From: Neobacillus niacini NBRC 15566
Lineage (GTDB): Bacteria > Bacillota > Bacilli > Bacillales > Cytobacillaceae
Length of the DNA: 64,000 nt
Assembly: GCF_001591505.1 (NCBI RefSeq)
Contig: NZ_BCVA01000003.1
Coordinates: 186,001 to 250,000, forward strand
Direction of reading: 5' to 3'
The position numbers and the translations under genes are program-made. Positions 33,087-42,002 of this stretch are shown piece after piece (position 1 is the first letter of the stretch; each line of letters starts with the position of its first letter). A model generated the notes under the pieces. That model ran no database searches. It was not told the DNA's origin and saw nothing but the letters and a program-made list of their open reading frames with translations.

Positions 33087-33932
33087 ATGTCTATTAAAAC
33101 CATCGGTGTGATTGGGGCCGGGAGCATGGGATCGGGTATCGCTCAGGTAGCTGCGTGTGCGGGTTTCCAAATCATTTTGTCAGATATTCAAGAGGATTAT
33201 TTAACAAGAAGTTTAGGTATTATCAAAAAGAGCTTGGAGAAACTTTCTTCAAAGGGGAAACTTAATGATACTGTTGAGACTATTCTAGAGCGTTTTACAG
33301 CGTCTACTAGATTGGATGATTTGAAAGAGGCTGACATAGTTTTTGAAGTAATTATCGAGAATATGGAGAAAAAGAAAGAGTTGTATAAGGAGATTGACCA
33401 AATATGTAAGCATGAGACTATTTTCTGTTCTAATACATCTGGCTTAAGTATTACCGAAATGGCTTCTGCTACGAAACGGGCAGATAAGGTCATCGGGACT
33501 CACTTTTTTAACCCAGTACCGCTTATGGAACTAGTCGAAATCATCCGTGGCAATGATACTTCAGATGAAACCTATATGATTGCCAAGGATTTGTGTGAAA
33601 GCTTTGGCAAGAAATCGATTACGGTAAATGAAGCACCATTATTTGCAGTAAACAGAATATTGGCACCAATGATAAACGAGGCAATTTTCGTCCTGCAAGA
33701 AGGGGTTGCCACAAAAGAAGATATCGATCTTGGTATGAAACTAGGAGCCAACCATCCAATTGGTCCATTAGCCCTAGCTGACATGATCGGGCTCGACGTC
33801 ATGCTCATGGTAATGGAAACACTCTACGAAGAAACAGCCGACTCCAAATACCGCCCTGCTACATTATTAAGAAAATTGGTTCGCGCAGGACACTACGGCA
33901 GAAAGACCGGCCGCGGATTTTACGAATATTAA
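33087..33932 (+). CDS. 3-hydroxyacyl-CoA dehydrogenase (HBD type)
   Basis: 281 residues: NAD-binding GAGSMGSGIAQVAA (about 10-23) and the catalytic-region signature HFFNPVPLMELVEII near 137, with the C-terminal helical domain ending KTGRGFYEY. Oxidises 3-hydroxyacyl-CoA to 3-oxoacyl-CoA before thiolysis. Similar to mmgB/hbd products. Last gene of the 13-gene run; TTGGAGGG precedes the ATG. Confidence 0.9.
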   Translation: MSIKTIGVIGAGSMGSGIAQVAACAGFQIILSDIQEDYLTRSLGIIKKSLEKLSSKGKLNDTVETILERFTASTRLDDLKEADIVFEVIIENMEKKKELYKEIDQICKHETIFCSNTSGLSITEMASATKRADKVIGTHFFNPVPLMELVEIIRGNDTSDETYMIAKDLCESFGKKSITVNEAPLFAVNRILAPMINEAIFVLQEGVATKEDIDLGMKLGANHPIGPLALADMIGLDVMLMVMETLYEETADSKYRPATLLRKLVRAGHYGRKTGRGFYEY

Positions 33933-33950
33933 TTTTTGGGTGCCATTTTT

Positions 33951-34013
33951 GGTGCCAGTCACCGCTCGTGGACAAATCAACTAATTTGTCCTTCTGAGGT
34001 AGACGGTTGAATG
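33951..34013. repeat. Structured intergenic repeat, copy A
   Basis: About 63 bp closely matching copy B at 34478. Both share GCTCGTGGACAAA and a hairpin: here GGACAAAT (33970-33977) pairs with ATTTGTCC (33984-33991). The two copies flank the thioesterase gene in the same orientation. Confidence 0.8.
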
Positions 34014-34069
34014 AAGGGTGAAATCTATATGAGTAGATTCAACCTATTTTTTAGTGTATATATGGGGTG

Positions 34070-34468
34070 ATGAAGCTGGAAACACAGTATATTAAAAATC
34101 CATTCGATCATTTATTGAATTGTAAATATGAAAAAATTAGTGATACTAATTTAAAAGTTATATTGCCAGTGCAGCCATTACTTTTAAACACAGTAGGGTA
34201 TGTTCAAGGTGGAATTATTAGTTTATTGGCAGATTTAGCAATGGGCAATGCCTGTAATGCCTTTGATGAAGATGAAAATTCACTACAATCAGTCGTAACA
34301 GTCGATCTCAAAACCACCTACCTTAAAGGAGCAAAAGGTGATTTCCTTACCGCAGATGCCCACCTCATCAAAAAGGGAAGGACCCTTAACCATCTTTACT
34401 GTAATATCTACAATGACCAAGACGAACTAGTCGCAAATGCAGCCGGCATATTTGCTAATTTAGAATAG
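34070..34468 (+). CDS. PaaI-family hotdog thioesterase
   Basis: 132-residue single hotdog-domain protein. GYVQGGIISLLADLAMGNA (about 44-62) is the helix motif that in PaaI-type enzymes reads HGG with a following Asp; here Gln replaces His. SVVTVDLKTTYLKGAKG follows as the central strand. Probably hydrolyses a CoA ester from the neighbouring pathway to free CoA. ATG 34070 has only a weak GGGGTG upstream. It is separated from the operon by a repeat element and may be transcribed apart. Confidence 0.8.
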   Translation: MKLETQYIKNPFDHLLNCKYEKISDTNLKVILPVQPLLLNTVGYVQGGIISLLADLAMGNACNAFDEDENSLQSVVTVDLKTTYLKGAKGDFLTADAHLIKKGRTLNHLYCNIYNDQDELVANAAGIFANLE

Positions 34469-34477
34469 ATATAAATT

Positions 34478-34540
34478 GGTGCCTGTCACCGCTCGTGGAC
34501 AAACCACCCATTTTGTCCGCCTGGGGTGGACAGTTGATTG
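34478..34540. repeat. Structured intergenic repeat, copy B
   Basis: Same family as copy A at 33951. GGACAAA (34497-34503) pairs with TTTGTCC (34512-34518); the loop sequence differs while the stem is conserved. Confidence 0.8.
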
Positions 34541-34561
34541 TCGTCTTAAAGGATTAAGGAG

Positions 34562-34604
34562 AAAAACTCCAAACCTTTGTATTATACAAAGGTTTGGAGT
34601 TTTT
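34562..34604. terminator. Strong bidirectional terminator, 19-bp stem
   Basis: Arms 34562-34580 and 34586-34604 are perfectly complementary around a 5-nt loop, with T-runs on both strands, between convergent genes. Confidence 0.92.
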
Positions 34605-36267
34605 TTAACGGGATAGTAGGATTTGATCGTTGCTATGATTCGGGGGCACCATCGGATACACGTTTTCTTCTTCCATTACATTGAACGCGATGAGAACGGG
34701 CCCTTTATGTTGAAATGCCTCAGCAATAATCAGCTTGGCTTCATTCTCTGATTGGGCCTTGAATCCTGTCACACCATAGGCCACGGCGAGTTGAACGAAA
34801 TTTGGGGAAATCATTTTAACTTCTGAATAACGTCCCTGATAAAACAGTTCTTGCCATTGGCGGACCATGCCTAGATAGCAATTGTTTAAAATCGCAATTT
34901 TAATTGGAAGCTGATACTTCACTATCGTAATCAATTCCTGAATATTCATTTGAAAACTGCCATCACCAGATACACAAATAATGGATTTTCCCGGATGGGC
35001 GGCAGCTGCCCCAATAGCAGCAGGCAATCCATATCCCATCGTTCCTAGGCCGCCGGATGTAATAAGTGTTCTTGGCTGAGTAAACGCATAATGATGAGCC
35101 GTCCATATTTGATGCTGACCTACATCTGTTACTACAATGGTATCAGGAGCGGAATAGTCACTTAAGAGCCGAATTACGGTCTGAGGTTTAAGCAGACTAT
35201 TGGATTTATCAAATCGGGGGACAGTCCGTTTCCATTCCACCACTTCGTTTGTCCAGATTTCGGTATTATTACTAATTTGTTGATAATCTAAATAATTATT
35301 TAGTTTTAAAATGAACTCTTTGGCATCACTGACAATGGGTAAATCTACTGAAATGATTTTATTGATTTCAGCAGGGTCAATATCGATATGAATCTTCTTC
35401 GACTTTGGTGAAAAACCGCTTAATTCTTCCTGTCACACGATCACTAAAACGAACCCCAATACAAATTAAAAGGTCAGCATGGTGTACAGCTTTATTGGCA
35501 GCAAACGTCCCATGCATCCCTAACATCCCTAAGTATAACGGGTTTCGTGCTTCCATTGCACCTATACCTAAAAGGGTACTTACGACCGGCATACGGGACT
35601 TCTCCACAAACTCTCTTAAATGATTTGTTGCACCGGAAGCAATGACACCGCCTCCTATAAAAAGAACAGGTTTTCTGGCATTTTCAATTAAATCTTTTGC
35701 TGCATTAACTGATTTTTCAAGGATAGTCTTATTGACTTTTGTTGTATTCTGACGATTCGTTGGAATATTTTTTATAGTCGTTTCTGAGGAGAGTTCAATT
35801 AAAACAGGACCTGGTCTGCCATCAGCAGCTATCGTTATTGCCTTTTTAAAAACATCGTTAAAACCTTGCAGGGCATTAATTTTAGAAGCATGCTTAGTGA
35901 TGGGCAGCGTGAGTCCTGAAATATCTAATTCTTGCAGTGCTTCTTTTTTAAATGGATCTTGCCTAAGAGGACCTGCGATTATGACTAACGGTATGGAGTC
36001 ACTAAAGGCTGTTGCAATCCCTGTAACTCCATTTGTGATTCCGGCAGCAGATGTAAGCAGGACCACCCCAGGACGTCCAGTTGCTCGTGCGTACCCATCT
36101 GCAGCATGAACGGCAGCCTGCTCATGCTTCATTTGATAATAACGGAATTTAGAGTCTTTAAAGGTGAAAAATTCTTGTTGATCACAACCAAAGAAACAAT
36201 CCACAGCAAGTGAGCTAAAAGAGTTAAATAATATATCTACATCCAAATATTCTGTTACTACTGACAT
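34605..36267 (-). pseudogene. Acetolactate synthase large-subunit-like gene with a frameshift
   Basis: ThDP-dependent IlvB-type enzyme split in two frames. The N-terminal part (36267 to about 35411) has the catalytic-Glu segment KHEQAAVHAADGYARATGR and the central domain. The C-terminal part (to 34605) carries the ThDP motif SGDGSFQMN...LNNCYLGMVRQWQ. At 35411-35415 a run of five A (T on the coding strand) shifts the frame; with four, RIKRF runs directly into SPKSKKIHIDIDPAE and the protein is continuous at about 550 residues. It may be a true pseudogene or a homopolymer sequencing error. No small subunit gene follows. The N-terminus is shorter than usual around FGCDQQ. Confidence 0.85.
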
Positions 36268-36436
36268 TTCTACACCCGATTTCTATTTTTAAAGTACATT
36301 CTAAAATATTTGGATTCTTTTGTATGTGAAATAAATCATGATTACTAAGTTTTTTATTATTTTCCAGTTTTAAACGTTATCCATCTTTTATGCAACTTCT
36401 TTTTACTCGTTTTACAAACATAGAGAAAGTGTTAAA

Positions 36437-36472
36437 ACAAAACCCCTATCTTTTAAAAAGTAGGGGTTTTGT
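36437..36472. terminator. Bidirectional terminator
   Basis: ACAAAACCCCTA pairs with TAGGGGTTTTGT, 12 bp. Confidence 0.85.
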
Positions 36473-36495
36473 TTGTTGAATATGGAAGAATTATC

Positions 36496-36723
36496 TTATT
36501 TTTCTGGTTGTAAGGGGGTTTTTTTCTGTAAGTCTAGTCTGTTATCTTGGTTTTTATAATCATTATTACTCTCATTTACATTTGGTTTACGTTCGTAACG
36601 AACAGGACGAAAATTTACATCATTTTCATGATTTAATGATTCTCTTTTTTCTGTATTACAAGCTGTTAATAATTCTACCGCTAGAAAAGTAATCAAAATA
36701 GATATTTTCCATTTTATCTTCAT
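36496..36723 (-). CDS. Small lipoprotein
   Basis: 75 residues with a lipoprotein signal peptide: MKIKWK start, hydrophobic stretch and lipobox LLTAC near residue 22. The mature part is short, hydrophilic and Asn-rich (NDVNFRPVRYERKP), loosely recalling the N-terminal part of YhcN/YlaJ spore lipoproteins without their main domain. AAGGAG lies 7 nt before the ATG at 36723. Function unknown. Confidence 0.7.
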   Translation of the reverse strand: MKIKWKISILITFLAVELLTACNTEKRESLNHENDVNFRPVRYERKPNVNESNNDYKNQDNRLDLQKKTPLQPEK

Positions 36724-36935
36724 ACGACTACTCCTTGATTTCATTTTATTGGTTTAATTTTACTATGTACATTGATGAATTTTTTAGTCGTAAAGTTAAA
36801 ATATACAATTTAGGATTCACTCTAGCCATCGAAGCAATAATGGTTCCAAGTCCCCAATATTCACGCCTAATTATTAGGATTTCCAATAGAAAATCTTAGT
36901 TAGCATGGATAATTTTGTATTATCAGTATAAGTGG

Positions 36936-36941
36936 TATAAT
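36936..36941 (+). promoter_or_regulatory. Candidate -10 box of the DinB gene
   Basis: Perfect TATAAT 41 bp before the DinB start codon; the -35 (TTTGTA at 16 bp) is weak. Confidence 0.4.
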
Positions 36942-36982
36942 ATGGCTAAGGTAATCAAAAATTTAGTAATGGAGGACATACA

Positions 36983-37486
36983 ATGTATACAGCAATCTCT
37001 CAATTTATTGATGAATGGAATCAAGAAGCGGCTTCAACACAAAAGGTATTAGACGCTCTAACTGATCAATCACTGCAACAGAAAATTTCACCTGAAGATC
37101 GTACATTAGGCTCTATTGCTTGGCACATCGTTGCTAGTACTCCAGGGATGCTAATGGAGTTTGGTGTAACGGTAAAAGGTGTGGAGAATGAATTAAGTGT
37201 TCCAACTTCGGCAAGGGAAATAGCAGAGACGTTCCGAAGCGTTAGTGCAGAAACTAGTGAAGCAATTAGACAACAATGGACAGATGAAAACCTTAGTGAA
37301 ACTAAAAACGTGTTTGGAAGAGAACTGCAAAAAGCTTCCATGCTTAATATGCTAATCAAGCATATTGTGCATCATCGTGGACAAATGACCGTCCTGATGC
37401 GTCAAGCAGGCGTTCAGGTTCCAGGAATATATGGTCCATCGAGGGAAGAATGGAGCCAAATGGGGATGGAAGCACCATCTATTTAA
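36983..37486 (+). CDS. DinB-like domain protein
   Basis: 167 residues of the DinB/YfiT-like four-helix bundle, a family of putative metal-dependent enzymes or thiol transferases. Candidate metal ligands are H48 (IAWHIV) and the C-terminal HIVHHRGQ pair. Good AGGAG-type site upstream and a strong terminator downstream mark a single-gene unit. Substrate unknown. Confidence 0.85.
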   Translation: MYTAISQFIDEWNQEAASTQKVLDALTDQSLQQKISPEDRTLGSIAWHIVASTPGMLMEFGVTVKGVENELSVPTSAREIAETFRSVSAETSEAIRQQWTDENLSETKNVFGRELQKASMLNMLIKHIVHHRGQMTVLMRQAGVQVPGIYGPSREEWSQMGMEAPSI

Positions 37487-37503
37487 ACCATTATCCAGAA
37501 GTT

Positions 37504-37530
37504 AAGCACCCATTTTTTGGGTGCTTTTTT
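37504..37530 (+). terminator. Terminator after dinB-like gene
   Basis: AAGCACCCA pairs with TGGGTGCTT, followed by seven T. Confidence 0.9.
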
Positions 37531-37697
37531 TCGGTTCACCAACCAAAAACATATAGCAAATGAAATCCTTATCACCTGTTTTTTGACAAATCTCTCAGAC
37601 TTTTGATGTATTTTGTAGAATAAAATCGAAATTTATTTATTTTGGATGTATAATAGATTCTTGTGTTGGTCTATTAACAAGAAGGAGGTAGATTTCG

Positions 37698-38078
37698 ATG
37701 GAATGGACTTTATTCGGATTGTTTCTTCTTTCCGCATTATTGCTCGTTTTTTCAATAGTTAAGACATACCGTGACTCAAAGCTTGAAAAAAAGCAAATTG
37801 ATTTAGTACATGTATCCATGATGAAAGAAATCAATAGCATTCAAGACTCAATCCGAGATATCGAGCTTGATATAGAAGTTGTAACAAAAGAAGCTGGAAT
37901 TCAACTTTCTGCAGAAGAGAAGCTTTTTATGCGTGAAGTAATAGATTTATATAGACGTAATTACTCGATTGAAAGCATCGCTGAGATGAAAGAAGTACCA
38001 GTAACAGAAATTGAACAGCTGCTAACACCTTATCTGAAAATAAAGGATGAAGGGGGACTAGTTGCCAATGCGAATTAA
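37698..38078 (+). CDS. Membrane-anchored helical protein, hypothetical
   Basis: 126 residues: an N-terminal membrane segment (about 4-22), a charged coiled-coil-like stretch (25-75) and a C-terminal helix-turn-helix-like end (YRRNYSIESIAEMKEVPVTEIEQLL, reported here in segments). Not recognised as a named family. AAGGAGG is 9 nt before the ATG. Its last codons overlap the next gene, so the two are translationally coupled. Confidence 0.72.
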   Translation: MEWTLFGLFLLSALLLVFSIVKTYRDSKLEKKQIDLVHVSMMKEINSIQDSIRDIELDIEVVTKEAGIQLSAEEKLFMREVIDLYRRNYSIESIAEMKEVPVTEIEQLLTPYLKIKDEGGLVANAN

Positions 38079-38544
38079 TTTATTGAGCAGCTTTGCAGCA
38101 GGAATTCTTATTGCTACAACGATTTGTGGTGTGGTTTACTTTACTGATGATTATCCCGATCAAAAAGCATCAGCAAAATCTTCCCAGAAAACTCAACTAA
38201 CTAAAGCAGAAATGAAGGATCAACTTGAATCTGCTGGTTATGTTGTGCAAACAAAAGAAGAGTTAGAAAAGACTTTGCAAGCAGCAAAGGATGTTGAAAC
38301 GAAGCCTGCAGATAAAGAAGGTAAGGATAAACCCGTAACTCAAGTAGTTGTAAATGTAGCAGATGGAATGACAAGTATTGATGTTGCTAATGTTCTTCTT
38401 CAAGCTCAATTGATTCCAGATGCTTTCAAATTCACTCAAGATATTGAAGCAAGAGGGTTACAAAATGCCCTACGACCAGGTTCATTTACAGTTAATAGTG
38501 GAATGTCATACGACCAAATCATTGCAACAATTTTTACGAATTAA
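38068..38544 (+). CDS. Membrane-anchored protein with MltG/YceG N-terminal-like domain
   Basis: 158 residues: a signal-anchor (about 7-25), a charged linker, and a C-terminal domain with DGMTSIDVANVLLQAQLI and LRPGSFTVNSGMSYDQII, matching the LysM-like part of endolytic transglycosylase MltG but lacking its catalytic domain. It could bind peptidoglycan or modulate MltG. The start is uncertain: a TTG at 38062 is closer to AAGGGGG. Overlaps the upstream gene by 11 bp. Confidence 0.75.
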   Translation: MRINLLSSFAAGILIATTICGVVYFTDDYPDQKASAKSSQKTQLTKAEMKDQLESAGYVVQTKEELEKTLQAAKDVETKPADKEGKDKPVTQVVVNVADGMTSIDVANVLLQAQLIPDAFKFTQDIEARGLQNALRPGSFTVNSGMSYDQIIATIFTN

Positions 38545-38555
38545 ATAGCGTATGT

Positions 38556-38590
38556 AAAAGCCGTTCTCTTTTTAGAGGCGGCTTTTCTTA
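38556..38590 (+). terminator. Terminator
   Basis: AAAAGCCG...CTCT pairs with AGAG...CGGCTTTT, followed by T-rich sequence. Confidence 0.8.
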
Positions 38591-38670
38591 ATGGAGAAAT
38601 CTACTAGTATATTCCAATTATGCTCCGGTATGATAAAATAAGAATATTATATATTTAGAGGAGTTTTCTG

Positions 38671-40224
38671 ATGGATAAACAATCTTACTTCTATCAATTT
38701 ATAGAGCCTATTTCTAAAGAACTGGCGTTAGTTGCACGTGAATTGGAGAATAGTATCTTTACCAGCCCAAGAACAATGCTGACACATGCACGTGTTTTTG
38801 TAGAGAATATTTTACAACAGGTGATTCGAGCAGAGGAATTGCCAGAAGACCCTCGAGCCAATTTAAAAGACCATCTTGATATGCTTAATGACAAAGGATA
38901 TTTACTTCCTGAGATATGTGATGCGCTCCATTTTGTTAGGCAAATTGGAAATCAAGCTGCCCATAATTCAAGAATGTTCCGGTATTCTGAGGCGCTATTG
39001 TCTTGGGAGGCATTGTACAAAATAGTTAAATGGTATGTCGAGGTATATGGACCAGTAGATATTACCGTTCCGGATTATCAGGATCCATCTCCGATAATGG
39101 AAAAAAGATATGATATGTCTGAGCTGGAAATTAGACTCAAGTCACTTGAAGAGCTCCTTTCTAATTCGGTAGAAAAGCTTTCTACAGAGTCTGCACTAAA
39201 AGAAGCGGCAGTGAGTGTTGAAACGCCTGAAGCAGCTGTACACACAGTGGAAGAGGGAATTCCAGGTATAACGACGATTCGTACCATTACGTTTAATGGC
39301 AGACAAGTAGAAGTTCCGTATTTTCTTAGGGACGCTTTCCTATTACCACAACGATTTGATAAATCCGAAACCTTTCTGATTCGATTAGGGGCAGAGCAGC
39401 AAGCACGAATCATGAGTGAGCTGCCTAAAAACCTATTAGGCTTACACAAGCATGTGAAACGTTTTAGCGAAAAGAATGACGAAATTTTCTTTGAAGAATT
39501 ACGAACCTTTATTGAGGAAGAAAAAATCAGAAGGAATCTATCGCTTGAACGGCAAGGAGAATTATTTTTCTTTTACAAATCTGACTATATCATAGTCACT
39601 GAGGAACTTTCCAAGGTCCAGCTTACCTCCGCTGAATTCACGGGAATCCCAAGCCTATTAAGACAACTTAATGAAGATCAAATTGAAAGTGTTGGTCAAT
39701 TGCCGAAGGAACTAGTTATTCTAGCAAAATATGAAAATGTTGGGGTTGGAACAGTAGAGAAGTTATTTGACCAGCTGAAGAAAAAAGCAACTGAAAAAGC
39801 CTCCGCCGTCATACCAGAGGTTGAGGAGCATAATCGGACTAGTTATAAAAAATGGGATTCCTTGTATATCAATGTAAAGCTCGGTAAAGGAAACACGGTT
39901 ATTCGTGGTGAAACTGTTCCAGCACTTTGGAAGGAAGGTTTAAATTGGATTGAAGATCATCATCTTCCTCTTCATGAAATGATAAAAGAGGGAGTTGTTC
40001 TCGGTTCCACTGATTCGGGAAAACGCTATGCCATGGCGCTTGAACCCGTTCATAAAGATAATCGAACTTTTACGCAATTGCATACGTATAAATCGAAACT
40101 AACAGGCACCACCTATTACCTTGAAACGAAAATCAATCCGAAATCTGGACTTGAGACACTTGCTAAGTTACTTACACGGTTAGGGGTAGAAGTTAAGATT
40201 CCATTATTAGAGAGTAATGATTAA
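38671..40224 (+). CDS. DUF4145-like protein
   Basis: 517 residues. The N-terminal 120 residues (TMLTHARVFVENILQQVI then LHFVRQIGNQAAHNS) match the DUF4145 helical domain often fused to type I restriction HsdR or found alone. The middle (about 150-190) is a charged linker. The rest (200-517) is unassigned but contains a predicted alpha/beta C-terminal domain (LNWIEDHHLP to TTYYLETKINPKSG). No nuclease motif was found. Flanked by terminators, so a single-gene unit. Function unknown. Confidence 0.72.
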   Translation: MDKQSYFYQFIEPISKELALVARELENSIFTSPRTMLTHARVFVENILQQVIRAEELPEDPRANLKDHLDMLNDKGYLLPEICDALHFVRQIGNQAAHNSRMFRYSEALLSWEALYKIVKWYVEVYGPVDITVPDYQDPSPIMEKRYDMSELEIRLKSLEELLSNSVEKLSTESALKEAAVSVETPEAAVHTVEEGIPGITTIRTITFNGRQVEVPYFLRDAFLLPQRFDKSETFLIRLGAEQQARIMSELPKNLLGLHKHVKRFSEKNDEIFFEELRTFIEEEKIRRNLSLERQGELFFFYKSDYIIVTEELSKVQLTSAEFTGIPSLLRQLNEDQIESVGQLPKELVILAKYENVGVGTVEKLFDQLKKKATEKASAVIPEVEEHNRTSYKKWDSLYINVKLGKGNTVIRGETVPALWKEGLNWIEDHHLPLHEMIKEGVVLGSTDSGKRYAMALEPVHKDNRTFTQLHTYKSKLTGTTYYLETKINPKSGLETLAKLLTRLGVEVKIPLLESND

Positions 40225-40234
40225 AAACGTTTCT

Positions 40235-40275
40235 AACACCGACATTTGTTTAAAGACGTCGGTGTTATTTTCATT
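40235..40275 (+). terminator. Terminator
   Basis: AACACCGAC pairs with GTCGGTGTT around a 14-nt loop, with a T-rich tail. Confidence 0.82.
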
Positions 40276-40518
40276 TTGGCAGGCTCTATTCTCAAGTATT
40301 GTTGCCTTTTGAAAGTATATACCATTGATTGAACATTATTTCCACTGAGAATAAGTTAAAATCGGCTTTAAGATTTTAACAACAATGTTCTCGAAAACCA
40401 ACTTTTTGTAAAAATAATTATATCCATAATAAACCATAGGATTTATAATAAAATGGAATAAATTTAGTGTGTCGAAATAAATTTAGGAAGATATTCTAAT
40501 TAGAAGGTGTTGGAGAGA

Positions 40519-41862
40519 ATGAAAAAAACAAAAGAAGAACTGAATATGAAATCCTTGTTCATTTTCTTTATTCCTTTAGGTTTATCTGCGAGTCTGGTAA
40601 CGATATCCCATATCATTATCAACAGTACATTGGTTAGAGCAGATAATTCTGAGTTTATTTTGGCTAGTTATGCGATTGCGATGAGTTTATTTGGAATTAC
40701 GGAACGGCTGGGAAATTTACTTCGACAAACTTGTTCCTCGTTGGTAAGAGACAAAGGCTCGTATAAATTAATGTCCCATTTTTCCTTTTATCTCATCGGG
40801 AGTTTAATGTTGGTTGCATTTGCAGTTGCGTATACTCCGGCTGGAGATTTTATTTTTGCAAAAGTCTTTGGAGCTAAAGAGACTATGGTGGATGATATAA
40901 AGGCTATTTACCAAGTTCTTATATTCGTTACAATTTTTTCTGCACTCCGTTGTCTAGCCCAGGGTGTCATCATTTATAATAGACAAACAAAATGGTTAAC
41001 AATTGGTATGGTCATAAGACTTGCTGCCATGTATTTGCTGTCTTTATACTTCATGAACATTGGTCATATTACAGGAGTATCCGGTGCGATGATTTTTTTA
41101 ACAGGGATGATCGTTGAATGTATCATTAGCTTCATAGAAGCAAGGACCTTAGTTCGTAAAATGCCTGCTAAACATGAACTAAAAATAGAGTCAAAGAAAA
41201 GTATATTTAAATTTTATAGTCCGCTTATGTTATCTTCTGTAATTGTCGTCATGATTGGACCAGCCATCAATATTGCTTTGGGTAAAACCGTTAATATTGA
41301 ACTGGCGATTGCAAGTTATGCGATTGCCCTTAGTGTGACACAATTGATTTTAAGTTTTTTCTCCTATATCCATCAAATTGTGATCAATTTTTATGGAGAA
41401 CAAAATGCGCTTGTAAAAAAGTTCTTACTGGTTATCGGCTTTGTCCCGTGTATATTGGTTGCAATTTTAGCGTATACTCCGCTTGGAGGATTATTTTTTG
41501 AACATGTAATCGGGGTCAATGGCAGGTTGTTAGATGCAAGCATTCAAGTATTCAAAGTTACGATGCTAATGGCACTTGTGTTTCCCTTTGTAGATTATTT
41601 TAACGGTTTATTAATGGTGTATAAACGAACAAAGGTAACCATTTTTTCACAGTCTGCTAATTTTGTAGTTACATTGATTTCTTTAGTCATTGGCGTGAAT
41701 TTTGCTGCACAATGGAATGGTGTCATCGGTGCTATGGGCCTCTCGCTGGGATTATTAGCTGAATTAATCGTTGTAAGCATCTTCGTTCAAGCATATGAAC
41801 GCAAAGAAGGTGTTGCTATGTTTCAACTAAGGGGTCTTTTGAAAGCAGGAAAAAACCGTTAA
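40519..41862 (+). CDS. MOP/MATE-superfamily multi-pass membrane protein
   Basis: 447 residues with about twelve hydrophobic segments in two similar halves, typical of the MOP flippase superfamily (MATE exporters and polysaccharide or lipid-linked flippases). No specific motif fixes the substrate. ATG 40519 follows GGAG. The next gene, a PP-loop protein, is on the same strand after a terminator-like hairpin. Confidence 0.75.
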   Translation: MKKTKEELNMKSLFIFFIPLGLSASLVTISHIIINSTLVRADNSEFILASYAIAMSLFGITERLGNLLRQTCSSLVRDKGSYKLMSHFSFYLIGSLMLVAFAVAYTPAGDFIFAKVFGAKETMVDDIKAIYQVLIFVTIFSALRCLAQGVIIYNRQTKWLTIGMVIRLAAMYLLSLYFMNIGHITGVSGAMIFLTGMIVECIISFIEARTLVRKMPAKHELKIESKKSIFKFYSPLMLSSVIVVMIGPAINIALGKTVNIELAIASYAIALSVTQLILSFFSYIHQIVINFYGEQNALVKKFLLVIGFVPCILVAILAYTPLGGLFFEHVIGVNGRLLDASIQVFKVTMLMALVFPFVDYFNGLLMVYKRTKVTIFSQSANFVVTLISLVIGVNFAAQWNGVIGAMGLSLGLLAELIVVSIFVQAYERKEGVAMFQLRGLLKAGKNR

Positions 41863-41883
41863 TGTTTATGCCTCTGGAATAGT

Positions 41884-41912
41884 AAACCACCAAATCAGTT
41901 GGTGGTTTTCTT
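41884..41912 (+). terminator. Terminator
   Basis: AAACCACCAA pairs with TTGGTGGTTT; a T-rich tail follows. Confidence 0.85.
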
Positions 41913-42002
41913 TATTTTTTTATTAAAATGTGGGTTTGTCCAATGCATGAGAATTCTTTTTCACATAGTATAGTAGGTAATTAAATTATGGCGGTGACTA
42001 GT

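Noticed and set aside
31476-33932. Operon as an ordinary fatty-acid beta-oxidation set
   Set aside because: Standard hydratase, dehydrogenase and thiolase are present, but the reductase subunits, activase, altered crotonases and AMACR-like gene do not fit simple fatty-acid oxidation.
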